A stretch of DNA of 37,891 nt from assembly GCA_900549065.1 (NCBI GenBank), contig URNC01000004.1:1-37891 (forward strand), read 5' to 3'. This DNA comes from an uncultured Collinsella sp. GTDB taxonomy: Bacteria; Actinomycetota; Coriobacteriia; Coriobacteriales; Coriobacteriaceae. Below are positions 30,962 through 37,891 of this stretch, piece by piece (position 1 is the stretch's first letter; each line of letters starts with the position of its first letter). The notes under the pieces were generated by a model. It saw only the letters and a list, made by a program, of their open reading frames with translations. It was not told where the DNA came from and searched no databases. The translations under genes and the position numbers were made by a program.

Positions 30962-31079
30962 CTACATGGCTCCGCACACGGTGGGGAATGTGCAAAACTA
31001 GCGGTTGAAAAATCGCTTTAGCGATATGGCGCATTGCTTTGGGCGCTTGTTTTGGTATTTGGAGAAAGGGGACGGTTCC

Positions 31080-32510
31080 ATGGCTCTTTGGGGCGGTCGT
31101 TTTGAGGCAGGTGTGGCCGAGGTCACGCAGGAGTTTGGCGCGTCGCTGCCGGTCGACAAACATCTCTATAAGCAGGATATCGCCGGCTCTAAGGCGCATG
31201 CCAAAATGCTGGCGGCCCAGGGCATCATCAGTGCCGAGGACGAGCGCGCGATTGCCGAGGGCCTGACCGGAATCGAACAGGATATCGATGCCGGCAACTT
31301 TACCTTCGACATCAACGACGAAGACATTCATATGTCCATCGAGAGCGAGCTGACGCGTCGCATCGGCGAGGCTGGCAAGCGCTTGCATACTGGGCGTTCG
31401 CGCAACGACCAGGTGGCGACCGATACGCGACTGGGCGTCAAGGCGCTGGCCAAGGAGCTCATGGAGGCCAATCTAGAGCTGCGCCATGTGCTGGTGGATG
31501 CGGCTAAGAAGTACGACAAGGTGATTTTGCCGGGCTACACGCACATGCAGCACGCTCAGCCCGTGCTGCTGTCGCATCATCTGCTGGCGTATTCCTGGAT
31601 GTTCGCGCGCGACTTTACGCGCCTGAAGGCCGCCTTTGATGCCGCCGACAACTGCCCGCTGGGTGCTGCCGCGCTTGCCGGTACGAGCTATCCGCTCGAT
31701 CGCCAGATGACGGCTGCCGAACTTGGTTTTGCGGGCGTGATTCCCAACTCGCTCGATGCGGTTTCCGACCGTGATTTCCTGCTCGATCTGCATTACGCCG
31801 GATCCGTCATGGCGATGCACCTGTCGCGTCTTTCCGAGGAGATCGTGCTGTGGTCGAGCTCCGAATTTGGCTTTATCACGCTTTCCGACTCGTACTCCAC
31901 CGGCTCGTCCATCATGCCGCAGAAGAAGAACCCCGACTTTGCCGAGCTTATCCGCGGCAAGAGCGGTCGCGTGTACGGCAACCTGGTGCAGCTGCTGGTA
32001 ACCATGAAGGGCCTGCCGCTTGCTTATAACAAGGACTTGCAGGAGGACAAGGAGGGCGCGCTCGATACCGCCCATACGCTCATGCAGTGCCTGTCCGTTA
32101 TGGCCGGAATGATTTCGACTTGGACCGTCAACGAGGATGCCATGGCGCGCGAGTGCGGCGTGGGTCACCTTGCCGCCACCGATGTTGCCGATTACCTGGC
32201 CAAGCGTGGTCTGCCGTTCCGCGAGGCACATGCCGTGGTGGGGCATCTGGTTCTGATGTGTGAGAAGCGCGGCTGCAATCTTGAGGACCTGCCGTTTGAA
32301 GTGTTCCAGGAGGCAAGCCCGCTCTTTGAGCGCGACATTACCGAGGCGCTCGACATCCCGTCGATTGTCGCCGCGCGCACGACCGAGGGCGGCACCGCCC
32401 CTGCCGCCGTTGCCGTGCAGCTGCAGCGTGCCAAGGCGCAGCTCGTGGCCGACGAGGGCGTGTTTGGATCGCTGACTAAGGTCGTCGAGATGGGCCACGG
32501 GGCAAAGTAG
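31080..32510 (+). CDS. argH: Argininosuccinate lyase ArgH
   Basis: ArgH splits argininosuccinate into arginine and fumarate, the last step of arginine synthesis. The 476-aa protein of the fumarase/aspartase superfamily has WGGRFEAG at its start, EDIHMSIESELTRRIGEAG and LHTGRSRNDQVATDTRL. PGYTHMQHAQPVLLSHHL supplies the catalytic His, and the signature loop GSSIMPQKKNPD at residues 275-286 carries the catalytic Ser. ATG 31080 has AAGGGGA upstream; an in-frame start at 31005 lacks support. It ends in a clear terminator. Its separation from argG by 522 bases and a small gene is looser than the usual tight argGH pair. Confidence 0.97.
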   Translation: MALWGGRFEAGVAEVTQEFGASLPVDKHLYKQDIAGSKAHAKMLAAQGIISAEDERAIAEGLTGIEQDIDAGNFTFDINDEDIHMSIESELTRRIGEAGKRLHTGRSRNDQVATDTRLGVKALAKELMEANLELRHVLVDAAKKYDKVILPGYTHMQHAQPVLLSHHLLAYSWMFARDFTRLKAAFDAADNCPLGAAALAGTSYPLDRQMTAAELGFAGVIPNSLDAVSDRDFLLDLHYAGSVMAMHLSRLSEEIVLWSSSEFGFITLSDSYSTGSSIMPQKKNPDFAELIRGKSGRVYGNLVQLLVTMKGLPLAYNKDLQEDKEGALDTAHTLMQCLSVMAGMISTWTVNEDAMARECGVGHLAATDVADYLAKRGLPFREAHAVVGHLVLMCEKRGCNLEDLPFEVFQEASPLFERDITEALDIPSIVAARTTEGGTAPAAVAVQLQRAKAQLVADEGVFGSLTKVVEMGHGAK

Positions 32511-32761
32511 AGGTTTGGCTGAAGCCGTATTGTCCATTTATTGAGGAATCGTTTTTTGCTTTACGGGCGTCTGCTGATGTGGGCGCCCGTATTTTGTTGC
32601 TATGGGGGAGGGGCTTGTCGAGAAGTTCTGTAGGACCTTTGGGCAGGTTGTGAAGGGGGTACGTTCGCGGGCGGCAACCGACCGTCTGCTCTGCTCGATG
32701 CGGTTGATGGGCAGTCGGATGGTACTCTAATCGGGCTTCGAAACAGAAGTGACACATATGG
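32511..32761. other. argH-ndk spacer, no gene seen apart from the terminator
   Basis: The 386-base gap between argH and ndk holds the argH terminator at 32563-32595, a stretch of about 165 bases without clear signals, and the repeats and promoter of ndk from 32762. A 42-codon frame from 32602 lacks a ribosome-binding site and is not called. Confidence 0.5.
32563..32595 (+). terminator. Rho-independent terminator of argH
   Basis: A 10-bp stem (32563-32572 with 32581-32590, including two G-U pairs) has an 8-base loop and is followed by ATTTTGTT. It lies about 50 bases after the argH stop. Confidence 0.85.
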
Positions 32762-32832
32762 AACGCTTCAATAAATTGCAACGTTTCAATAAACAGCTTT
32801 TTGTTTAACTGCAGCTAAAACTCTGTTACGAT
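32762..32832 (+). promoter_or_regulatory. ndk upstream region: paired direct repeats and promoter
   Basis: AACGCTTCAATAAA (32762-32775) and AACGTTTCAATAAA (32780-32793) are 14-base direct repeats differing at one position, 18 bases apart start to start. They are followed by TTTAAC (32804-32809) and TACGAT (32827-32832), 17 bases apart, a plausible though weak -35/-10 pair for ndk. The repeats would lie on one face just upstream of the polymerase and look like an activator site. Confidence 0.45.
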
Positions 32833-32896
32833 GCAGTCCAGGCGGGTGCCGGAATGGGACTTGGGCACGCGCGAACCTACTTGAAAGGCTACTTTT

Positions 32897-33301
32897 ATGG
32901 CTATCGAGAAGACCTTCATCATGATTAAGCCCGACGCCGTGCGCGATCGCAAAATCGGCGAGATTGTTGCTCGCATTGAGCGCAGCGGTCTTGTTATCGA
33001 GCGCATGGAGATGACCACGCTCGAGCGCGCTACCGTCGAGGAGCACTACGCCCATCTGGCCGACAAGCCCTTCTTTGGCGGTCTCTGCGACTTTATGACG
33101 AGCGGTCCGGTCGTCAAGATGGTCGTTTCCGGTCTCTCCGCTGTTGCTAAGATGCGCACCCTCATGGGCGCAACCAACCCGCTTGAGGCTGCTCCTGGTA
33201 CCATCCGCGGCGACTTTGCCGTCGATGTCAACGCCAACGTGATCCACGGCTCCGACTGCCTGGAGAACGCCGAGATTGAGATCAAGCGCTTCTTTGGCTA
33301 A
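32897..33301 (+). CDS. ndk: Nucleoside-diphosphate kinase
   Basis: Ndk moves the gamma-phosphate between nucleoside triphosphates and diphosphates through a phosphohistidine. The 134-aa protein is of normal length. It has the N-terminal EKTFIMIKPDAV, the Arg-rich RKIGEIVARIERSG, PFFGGLCDFMTSGPVV and the active-site NVIHGSDCLENAEIEI with His117. The ribosome-binding site GAAAGG lies upstream of ATG 32897. It is monocistronic with its own terminator. No unusual residues were seen. Confidence 0.97.
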   Translation: MAIEKTFIMIKPDAVRDRKIGEIVARIERSGLVIERMEMTTLERATVEEHYAHLADKPFFGGLCDFMTSGPVVKMVVSGLSAVAKMRTLMGATNPLEAAPGTIRGDFAVDVNANVIHGSDCLENAEIEIKRFFG

Positions 33302-33339
33302 ACCAGCTTTGACTCCTTAAAGCTGTTAGCGTGTGGCTT

Positions 33340-33376
33340 GGGCGCCGCGGAACTCCATCCGCGGCGCCCTTTTATT
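33340..33376 (+). terminator. Rho-independent terminator of ndk
   Basis: A perfect 11-bp stem (33340-33350 with 33359-33369) with an 8-base loop is followed by TTTTATT. A smaller AGCTTT/AAAGCT hairpin (33305-33310 with 33319-33324) precedes it. Confidence 0.92.
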
Positions 33377-33387
33377 CCAAAATCTAT

Positions 33388-33428
33388 GCAGGGGCCCGCT
33401 CGGTCATGTGTTCCGAGCGGGCCCCTGC
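33388..33428. terminator. Perfect 16-bp hairpin between ndk and rpiB
   Basis: A perfect 16-bp GC-rich stem (33388-33403 with 33413-33428) and a 9-base loop lie between the convergent ndk and rpiB genes. No long T-run follows on either strand (ATAGATTTTGG on minus). It most likely ends the rpiB transcript and protects its 3' end. Confidence 0.7.
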
Positions 33429-33452
33429 TGTTAGCTTGTGGCACTGAATAGT

Positions 33453-33920
33453 TTAGGCTTCGTCGACGATCTTAAGGCCGCGCGTGTGATCGATCTCGTT
33501 GAGGAGGTTAACGCGACGCTCGTGACGACCACCCTCAAACTCGGCGTCGAGCCACTCGTCGACGATCATCTTGGCGAGCTCGGAGCCCACGACGCGGGCG
33601 CCAAAGGCGAGCACGTTGGTATTGTTGTGCATGCGAGAGAGCTTGGCGCTGAAGGGCTCGGAGCACACAACGGCGCGTACGCCCTCGACCTTGTTGGCAG
33701 CCAGGCTAATCCCGACACCGGTGCCACAGATGAGGATGCCCAGGTCGACGTCGCCGTTGGCAACGGCCTTACCCACCTTGTAGCCGGCGATGGGGTAGTC
33801 AAAGCTCTCGGAGGTGTCGGTGCCAAAGTTCACGACCTCGCAGCCGCGCTCCTTCAGGTGCTCGGAAATGATGTTCTTGAGCTCGACGGCGGCGTGGTCG
33901 TTACCGATACCGATCTTCAT
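33453..33920 (-). CDS. rpiB: Ribose-5-phosphate isomerase B
   Basis: RpiB interconverts ribose-5-phosphate and ribulose-5-phosphate; relatives in this RpiB/LacAB family act on other sugar phosphates. The 155-aa protein has the N-terminal GIGNDHAAVELK, the GTDTSESFDYP loop, the active-site ICGTGVGISLAANK with Cys65, HNNTNVLAFGARVVG and WLDAEFEGGRHERRV. ATG 33920 has AGAGAGGA on the minus strand. The frame is open for 72 codons upstream, but that part is AT-rich and has no supporting signal. No other pentose-phosphate gene is near. TATCAT on the minus strand (plus 33982-33987) may be its -10 box. Confidence 0.93.
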   Translation of the reverse strand: MKIGIGNDHAAVELKNIISEHLKERGCEVVNFGTDTSESFDYPIAGYKVGKAVANGDVDLGILICGTGVGISLAANKVEGVRAVVCSEPFSAKLSRMHNNTNVLAFGARVVGSELAKMIVDEWLDAEFEGGRHERRVNLLNEIDHTRGLKIVDEA

Positions 33921-34192
33921 GGATGGTTCCTCTCTGGTCTGTGCGGCGCAAATGCTAAAGGTGTTTACCGCGTTCGACTGCATGATAGCGCGACTTTTGC
34001 GTAAACGCTCGGGCGTTTTTTGGTCAAACGCTTTAGCATGCAACAAGACCGGCTTCTCGTGAATGAATGTCGTCAGTTTGCGCTTGAGCGCCGTCTGCCG
34101 GAACCATGGTTGCGGTTTTTGATGCATTGTTATCAAATAAAAGAACTAATTATTTTCGAGAGCCCAGTCCGTTATACAAGTAGGAGATACCT
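33921..34192. promoter_or_regulatory. Divergent spacer between rpiB and the cysteine desulfidase gene
   Basis: This 272-base gap is AT-rich toward the right. AAACGC (34003-34008) pairs with GCGTTT (34013-34018) over a TCGG loop, followed by more T residues. It reads as a plus-strand terminator although no plus-strand gene precedes it, so it could be an attenuator in a longer leader of the next gene. TATACA at 34173-34178 could be a -10 box, but it lies only 14 bases before the start codon. GGAGA (34183-34187) is the ribosome-binding site of the next gene. No coding frame is convincing. Confidence 0.4.
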
Positions 34193-35512
34193 ATGCCTAC
34201 CGATTCCCTTCGTGATGCCGCGTTTTGCGATGTTTTGAACCGCGAGCTTGTCTGTGCGCTCGGCTGCACCGAGCCCATTGCCGTTGCCTATGCAGCGGCA
34301 CTGGCGAGCCAGACGCTCGGTTGCGAGCCCGATCATATGGACGTTGCCTGCTCGGGCAACATCATCAAGAACGTTAAGAGCGTGACCGTGCCCAACTCGG
34401 GTGGTATGCACGGTATTGAGGCGGCAGCCGTGCTGGGTGCCGTGGGTGGCGACGCTAAGAGCGCTCTCGAGGTGCTCGAGAGCGTTAACGATGAAGACCG
34501 TGCACGCGTGGCCGAGCTCCTCGCCGACGCCGGCTACTGCGATGTGTCGCTTGTCGAGGGTGTGCCCAACCTCTACATCAAGGTGACTGCCACGGCCGGG
34601 GGCCATACCGCGGTCGTCGAGATTACCGATCATCACACCAATGTCACGTGCCATACGCTCGACGGTATTCCGGTATGCGGCAAGTCGGCGGGGGAGTGTG
34701 CCGCATGCGCCGAGCGCGTGGTGGCCGAGCGGGCGGCGGATAAGGCCGACACGCCCATGTCGATTGAGTCCATCATCGACTTTATCGAGGACGGTGATAT
34801 TGAGGACGCCCGCGCTGCCGTTGAGCGTCAGATTGAGCTGAACGGCGCGATCAGTGCCGAGGGCCTTGCGCACGCTTGGGGCGCCGAGGTGGGTCGAACG
34901 CTGCTGGGTGCTCGTGCCGATGACGTCGCCTGCCGCGCCCGTGCCCGTGCGGCCGCAGGGTCCGACGCCCGTATGAACGGTTGCGCGCTGCCGGTCGCCA
35001 TTGTGTGCGGCTCGGGCAATCAGGGCATTACCTGCGCATTGCCCGTCATGGAGTATGCCGAGTACCTGCGTTGCGACCGCGAGCGCCTGGTGCGCGCCGT
35101 GATGCTCTCCGATCTTATTGCCGTGCATATCAAGAGCTATATTGGTGCGCTCTCGGCGTTTTGCGGTGCTATTTGCGCCGCGTGCGGCGCCGGTGCTGCG
35201 ATTACCTGGCTGTGCGGTGGCACGCGCGAGCAGATTGGCGCGACGGTTTCGAATACGCTCGGTAACGTGGGCGGCATCGTGTGCGACGGCGCCAAGGCGA
35301 GCTGTGCCGCCAAGATTTCCGCAGCCGTTGATGCGGCGATTCTGGGCCACGATATGGCCATGCAAGGCCGCGGCTTCCGCGCCGGCGAGGGCCTGATCCA
35401 GGATACCGTCGAGCAGACAATCGCCAGCATGGGCTACGTAGGCCGCGTGGGCATGAAGGACACCGACGTCGAGATCCTCAACATCATGATCGGCAAAACC
35501 CAAGTGTGCTAG
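34193..35512 (+). CDS. L-cysteine desulfidase/serine dehydratase-like protein (UPF0597, CyuA/YhaM family)
   Basis: This family includes oxygen-sensitive Fe-S enzymes that break L-cysteine into pyruvate, ammonia and sulfide. The 439-aa cytoplasmic protein shows the family's conserved LGCTEPIAVAYA near the N-terminus (Cys25), SGNIIKNVKSVTVPNSGG, ALPVAIVCGSGNQGIT, SYIGALSAFCGAICAACGAG and GNVGGIVCDGAKASCAAKI. Those cysteines are candidates for the cluster ligands. ATG 34193 has TAGGAGA just upstream. Its stop overlaps the stop of the next, convergent gene within a CTAG. Cysteine breakdown fits an anaerobic gut lifestyle; the exact substrate is inferred. Confidence 0.88.
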   Translation: MPTDSLRDAAFCDVLNRELVCALGCTEPIAVAYAAALASQTLGCEPDHMDVACSGNIIKNVKSVTVPNSGGMHGIEAAAVLGAVGGDAKSALEVLESVNDEDRARVAELLADAGYCDVSLVEGVPNLYIKVTATAGGHTAVVEITDHHTNVTCHTLDGIPVCGKSAGECAACAERVVAERAADKADTPMSIESIIDFIEDGDIEDARAAVERQIELNGAISAEGLAHAWGAEVGRTLLGARADDVACRARARAAAGSDARMNGCALPVAIVCGSGNQGITCALPVMEYAEYLRCDRERLVRAVMLSDLIAVHIKSYIGALSAFCGAICAACGAGAAITWLCGGTREQIGATVSNTLGNVGGIVCDGAKASCAAKISAAVDAAILGHDMAMQGRGFRAGEGLIQDTVEQTIASMGYVGRVGMKDTDVEILNIMIGKTQVC

Positions 35513-36267
35513 GACAGTTCGTCGGCTATTTGGTGCTCGTAGAAGGCTTCGATTACGGCGTTAAAGTCGCGGGCGAAGTCTTCCATGGTTCCGCGCCAGG
35601 TGGCTCGGCTGGGCTTGCCTTGGCCCACAAAGGCGGTTTGGATGCCGCAATCGGGGGACGGGAAGTCGCGTTTGGGATCGTTGCCCACCATAAGGACCTC
35701 GTGTGGCTCGAGCCCCATCACCTGAAGCTGCTCTAGATAGTAGGTAGCATCGGGCTTGCAGCGGGTGGCATTTCCCATGTGCGTCACGAGTTCAAAGGGG
35801 GCGTCGGCCAGGTCGCCCCAGCCCATGCGGCACTCGATGACCCCCTGGGGAAAGCTGGGGTTGGTAAAGAGCGCGCAACGCAGTCCAGCGTCCTGTACGG
35901 CCTGGAGCGCGGCGTGTGCGCCCGGCATGGCGTGGGCGTTAATGATATCGTCGTTCTTGTACGGAAGAACTTCGCGGTCATAGTAGGTAAACGCCTCGTA
36001 GATGAGGGGATCGGAGAGGCAGATCCCGCATCGGCGTTCGACCTCTTCTTGGTAAAACTCAAGATTGGTACGGTTGTCCGTGCCGCTGCGGCGATTGGCG
36101 TTGAGGTCGACCAGGATGGTGCCGAGGCGTGCCATCGTGCCACCGCGACTGCGGCGCCCGATATCCGCGAGCATCGAAGAGACATCCTTAAAATAGCGAA
36201 GGATGAACGCGTTGAGGTTGATGCTAAGAAGCGTTTCGTCCATATCGAAAACGACTGCTTTGAGCAC
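35509..36267 (-). CDS. HAD superfamily hydrolase
   Basis: This is a cytoplasmic HAD phosphatase of unknown substrate. The 252-aa protein begins with motif I LKAVVFDMDETLL (Asp8/Asp10), has a helical cap (about 15-125), motif II CALFTNPSFPQG, Lys in NATRCKPDATYY and motif IV VLMVGNDPKRDF. I chose GTG 36267 because AAAGGT lies six bases upstream on the minus strand and it places motif I at the usual distance. The frame stays open to 36438, but that segment is in the AT-rich upstream region with no homology. It converges on the desulfidase gene with a four-base overlap and no terminator. Confidence 0.87.
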   Translation of the reverse strand: MLKAVVFDMDETLLSINLNAFILRYFKDVSSMLADIGRRSRGGTMARLGTILVDLNANRRSGTDNRTNLEFYQEEVERRCGICLSDPLIYEAFTYYDREVLPYKNDDIINAHAMPGAHAALQAVQDAGLRCALFTNPSFPQGVIECRMGWGDLADAPFELVTHMGNATRCKPDATYYLEQLQVMGLEPHEVLMVGNDPKRDFPSPDCGIQTAFVGQGKPSRATWRGTMEDFARDFNAVIEAFYEHQIADELS

Positions 36268-36582
36268 GCGGGCACCTTTCTCGAAAAATCGATCCAGAAT
36301 CGTTGGCTCCGGATACTTTACCCCAAAGCCGAATGCCTGGCTGGTTATCGTCAAGTTGCGGAGACGTGTGTTCATAAGATTACGAAAAAGTCTCCACACG
36401 AGTAAAAAATCGCAGTTCACGCTTGAAATCGAACTCATTTCCCCGTAACCTATACGAACGTGATTGCATAAGCGTCACATTAGTATCTGTCGGCTCCCGA
36501 GTGTTCCTAAACGTTGTGTGCTTGTCGCACCCTTCTGTAGGTCCTAGCAATCGGGGCCCCGTAGTTCGAAAGGGGTCCACCT
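36268..36582 (+). promoter_or_regulatory. rpsA promoter and 5' leader with an SD-hiding hairpin
   Basis: The 315-base divergent spacer holds TTGAAA (36423-36428) and TAACCT (36446-36451), 17 bases apart, a possible rpsA promoter giving a leader of about 125 bases. Near its end GGGCCCC (36554-36560) pairs with GGGGTCC (36572-36578), a 7-bp stem with one G-U pair and an 11-base loop. The right arm contains most of the AAAGGGG ribosome-binding site, so the hairpin would hide it. This suits autogenous control by S1, a known theme for rpsA, but is inferred here. Confidence 0.5.
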
Positions 36583-37749
36583 TTGAGTGAGATTCAGAAC
36601 TCGTCCATTTTCTCTCTTGACGATGTCAACGAGGAGGAGATGAACAACCTCATCGACGGTACGATTACCGACTTTGATGAGGGCGATCTCGTTAACGGCA
36701 CTGTCGTTAAGATCGAGCATGACGAGGTGCTCGTTGACATCGGATTCAAGTCCGAGGGCGTTATCCCGGTCCGCGAGCTGTCCATCCGCAAGGACGCTAA
36801 CCCTGCAGACATCGTTGCACTCGGTGATCCCATCGAGGCTCTGGTTCTTCAGAAGGAGGACAAGGACGGTCGTCTGGTCCTGTCCAAGAAGCGTGCCGAG
36901 TACGAGCGTGCTTGGAACCGCATCGAGGAGAAGTTCAACTCCGGCGAGAACGTCGAGGGCGAGGTTATCGAGGTTGTCAAGGGCGGCCTGATCCTCGACA
37001 TCGGCCTGCGTGGCTTCCTGCCTGCTTCCCTCGTTGACCTCCGTCGTGTCAAGGACCTCACCTCCTACATGGGCACCCGCATCGAGGCTCGCGTTATCGA
37101 GATGGACCGCAACCGCAACAACGTCGTCCTCTCCCGTCGCGTCGTGCTCGAGGAGTCCCGTAAGGCCGAGCGCTCCGAGATCCTGTCCAAGCTCAAGTCT
37201 GGCATGCGTCTCCAGGGCACCGTTTCCTCCATCGTCGACTTCGGCGCCTTCGTCGACCTCGGCGGTATCGATGGCCTCATCCACATCTCCGAGCTCTCCT
37301 GGAACCACGTCAATCATCCTTCCGAGGTTGTCAAGGTCGGCCAGGAGGTCGAGGTCGAGGTTCTCGACGTCGATCTCAACCGCGAGCGCATCTCCCTGGG
37401 TCTCAAGCAGACCACCGAGGATCCGTGGCGCGCACTGGTCAAGAAGTATCCCGTCGGCGCTATCGTCGAGGGCACTGTGACCAAGCTTGTCCCGTTCGGC
37501 GCTTTCGTCGACCTGGGCGAGGGCATCGAGGGCTTGGTGCACATCTCCGAGATGGCCAACAAGCACGTCGATCAGCCTTCTCAGGTCACCCACGTGGGCG
37601 ACAAGGTTCAGGTCAAGGTCATGGAGATCGACCTCGACCGTCGTCGTATCTCCCTGTCCATGAAGTCCGCTGCTGAGACTCTGGGCGTCGAGATCGAGGT
37701 TACCCCGCTTCCTTCCGAGAAGAAGGACGAGGAGACCGACGCCGAGTAA
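36583..37749 (+). CDS. rpsA: 30S ribosomal protein S1 (four S1 domains)
   Basis: S1 binds mRNA and helps the 30S subunit start translation. The 388-aa protein has an acidic N-terminus and four S1/OB-fold RNA-binding domains at about residues 28-100, 120-190, 204-275 and 288-362. Domains 3 and 4 carry the typical FGAFVDLGGIDGLIHISELS and FGAFVDLGEGIEGLVHISEM. The four-domain form is normal for Actinomycetota and shorter than the six-domain E. coli protein. The start is TTG 36583, seven bases after AAAGGGG; no ATG is in frame nearby. Its codon bias is strong. A terminator follows 24 bases after the stop. Confidence 0.96.
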   Translation: MSEIQNSSIFSLDDVNEEEMNNLIDGTITDFDEGDLVNGTVVKIEHDEVLVDIGFKSEGVIPVRELSIRKDANPADIVALGDPIEALVLQKEDKDGRLVLSKKRAEYERAWNRIEEKFNSGENVEGEVIEVVKGGLILDIGLRGFLPASLVDLRRVKDLTSYMGTRIEARVIEMDRNRNNVVLSRRVVLEESRKAERSEILSKLKSGMRLQGTVSSIVDFGAFVDLGGIDGLIHISELSWNHVNHPSEVVKVGQEVEVEVLDVDLNRERISLGLKQTTEDPWRALVKKYPVGAIVEGTVTKLVPFGAFVDLGEGIEGLVHISEMANKHVDQPSQVTHVGDKVQVKVMEIDLDRRRISLSMKSAAETLGVEIEVTPLPSEKKDEETDAE

Positions 37750-37773
37750 ATCGGTTTGACGATCACTTGTTTT

Positions 37774-37807
37774 AAGGGATCCGTCCGTAATGGACGGGTC
37801 CCTTTTT
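37774..37807 (+). terminator. Rho-independent terminator of rpsA
   Basis: A 13-bp stem with one G-U pair (37774-37786 with 37792-37804) and a 5-base loop runs into a T-run (37803-37807). Confidence 0.94.
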
Positions 37808-37825
37808 GCATTTGGTGTCGAAATG

Positions 37826-37847
37826 GGCTTATAGGAGGCTTATAGGA
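37826..37847 (+). repeat. Exact tandem duplication of an 11-bp unit
   Basis: GGCTTATAGGA occurs twice in direct succession (37826-37836 and 37837-37847), about 20 bases after the rpsA terminator. Each copy contains TATAGGA, so it may double a ribosome-binding or promoter element of the next gene. The last bases of the window (37870-37891) form a 7-bp inverted repeat GGCATCG/CGATGCC, but the window ends before any gene begins. Confidence 0.6.
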
Positions 37848-37891
37848 CAAAATGTGTGTCCACGTTGGGGGCATCGGCGCAGGTCGATGCC

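Noticed and set aside
32602..32730. 42-codon frame between argH and ndk
   Set aside because: No ribosome-binding site, a start directly after the argH terminator, and several rare-looking codons; I see no evidence of coding.
37870..37891. Inverted repeat at the very end of the window as a possible adapter or fold-back artefact
   Set aside because: It does not match any Nextera sequence I know and is only 7 bp; the window ends before it can be judged.

Overview
The window is a high-GC (about 60 percent by eye), densely coded bacterial chromosome segment with about 33 protein genes and no rRNA, tRNA, insertion sequence, phage gene or CRISPR array that I could find. The division-gene order (murC-murB-ftsQ-ftsZ-pgeF ... 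yggS-sepF-yggT-divIVA), the four-domain S1 protein, the anaerobe-type genes (short ThiC, Fe-S cysteine desulfidase family) and the codon choice point to Actinomycetota. My best guess is class Coriobacteriia, probably Collinsella or a close relative. That is inference from gene content, not from a marker RNA. The first 42 bases are not biological: they are an Illumina Nextera i5 index plus transposase adapter left on a contig end.

Layout. 44-5154: the 3' end of an upstream gene (perhaps murG), then murC, murB, ftsQ and ftsZ, ending in a strong terminator. 5155-13286: pgeF, then a complete pstSCAB-phoU phosphate operon, then yggS (PLP-binding protein), sepF, yggT and divIVA. In most Gram-positives pgeF is followed directly by yggS-sepF-yggT-divIVA, so the phosphate operon looks inserted into the division cluster. 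A tandem 11-bp repeat resembling a Pho box lies ahead of pgeF. 13296-15945, minus strand: a nitroreductase, then a second phosphate module (a DUF47 PhoU-like protein and a PiT transporter), separated by a palindrome-rich spacer. 16159-19353: a small unknown protein with a possible leaderless promoter, a Bax-inhibitor-1 family membrane protein, a PARG-like TIGR02452 protein and a GDSL hydrolase. 19363-21831, minus strand: thiD and thiC, the latter behind a TPP riboswitch. 21882-24754: a membrane-anchored unknown, yaaA and an M18 aminopeptidase. 24921-28776: polA facing a Cof-type HAD phosphatase, with a large palindromic element between them. 28777-32595: argG and argH. argG is preceded by an RBS-bearing 24-codon ORF with six Arg codons among its last ten sense codons, followed by hairpins, which looks like a ribosome-mediated arginine attenuator. 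An unrecognised 56-aa gene lies between argG and argH. 32762-37807: ndk, rpiB (minus), an L-cysteine desulfidase family gene, a HAD hydrolase (minus) and rpsA.

How the genes fit together. Two phosphate uptake systems (high-affinity Pst plus PhoU, low-affinity PiT plus DUF47) flank the late-division genes sepF/yggT/divIVA. Arginine synthesis from citrulline (argG, argH) appears to be controlled by translation of the leader peptide. Thiamine pyrimidine synthesis (thiC, thiD) is under TPP control, with no thiazole genes in the window. The most notable points are the arginine leader, the pair of related palindromic intergenic elements, the apparent ATC start of yggT, the phosphate operon inside the division cluster, and a predicted hairpin that hides the rpsA ribosome-binding site.
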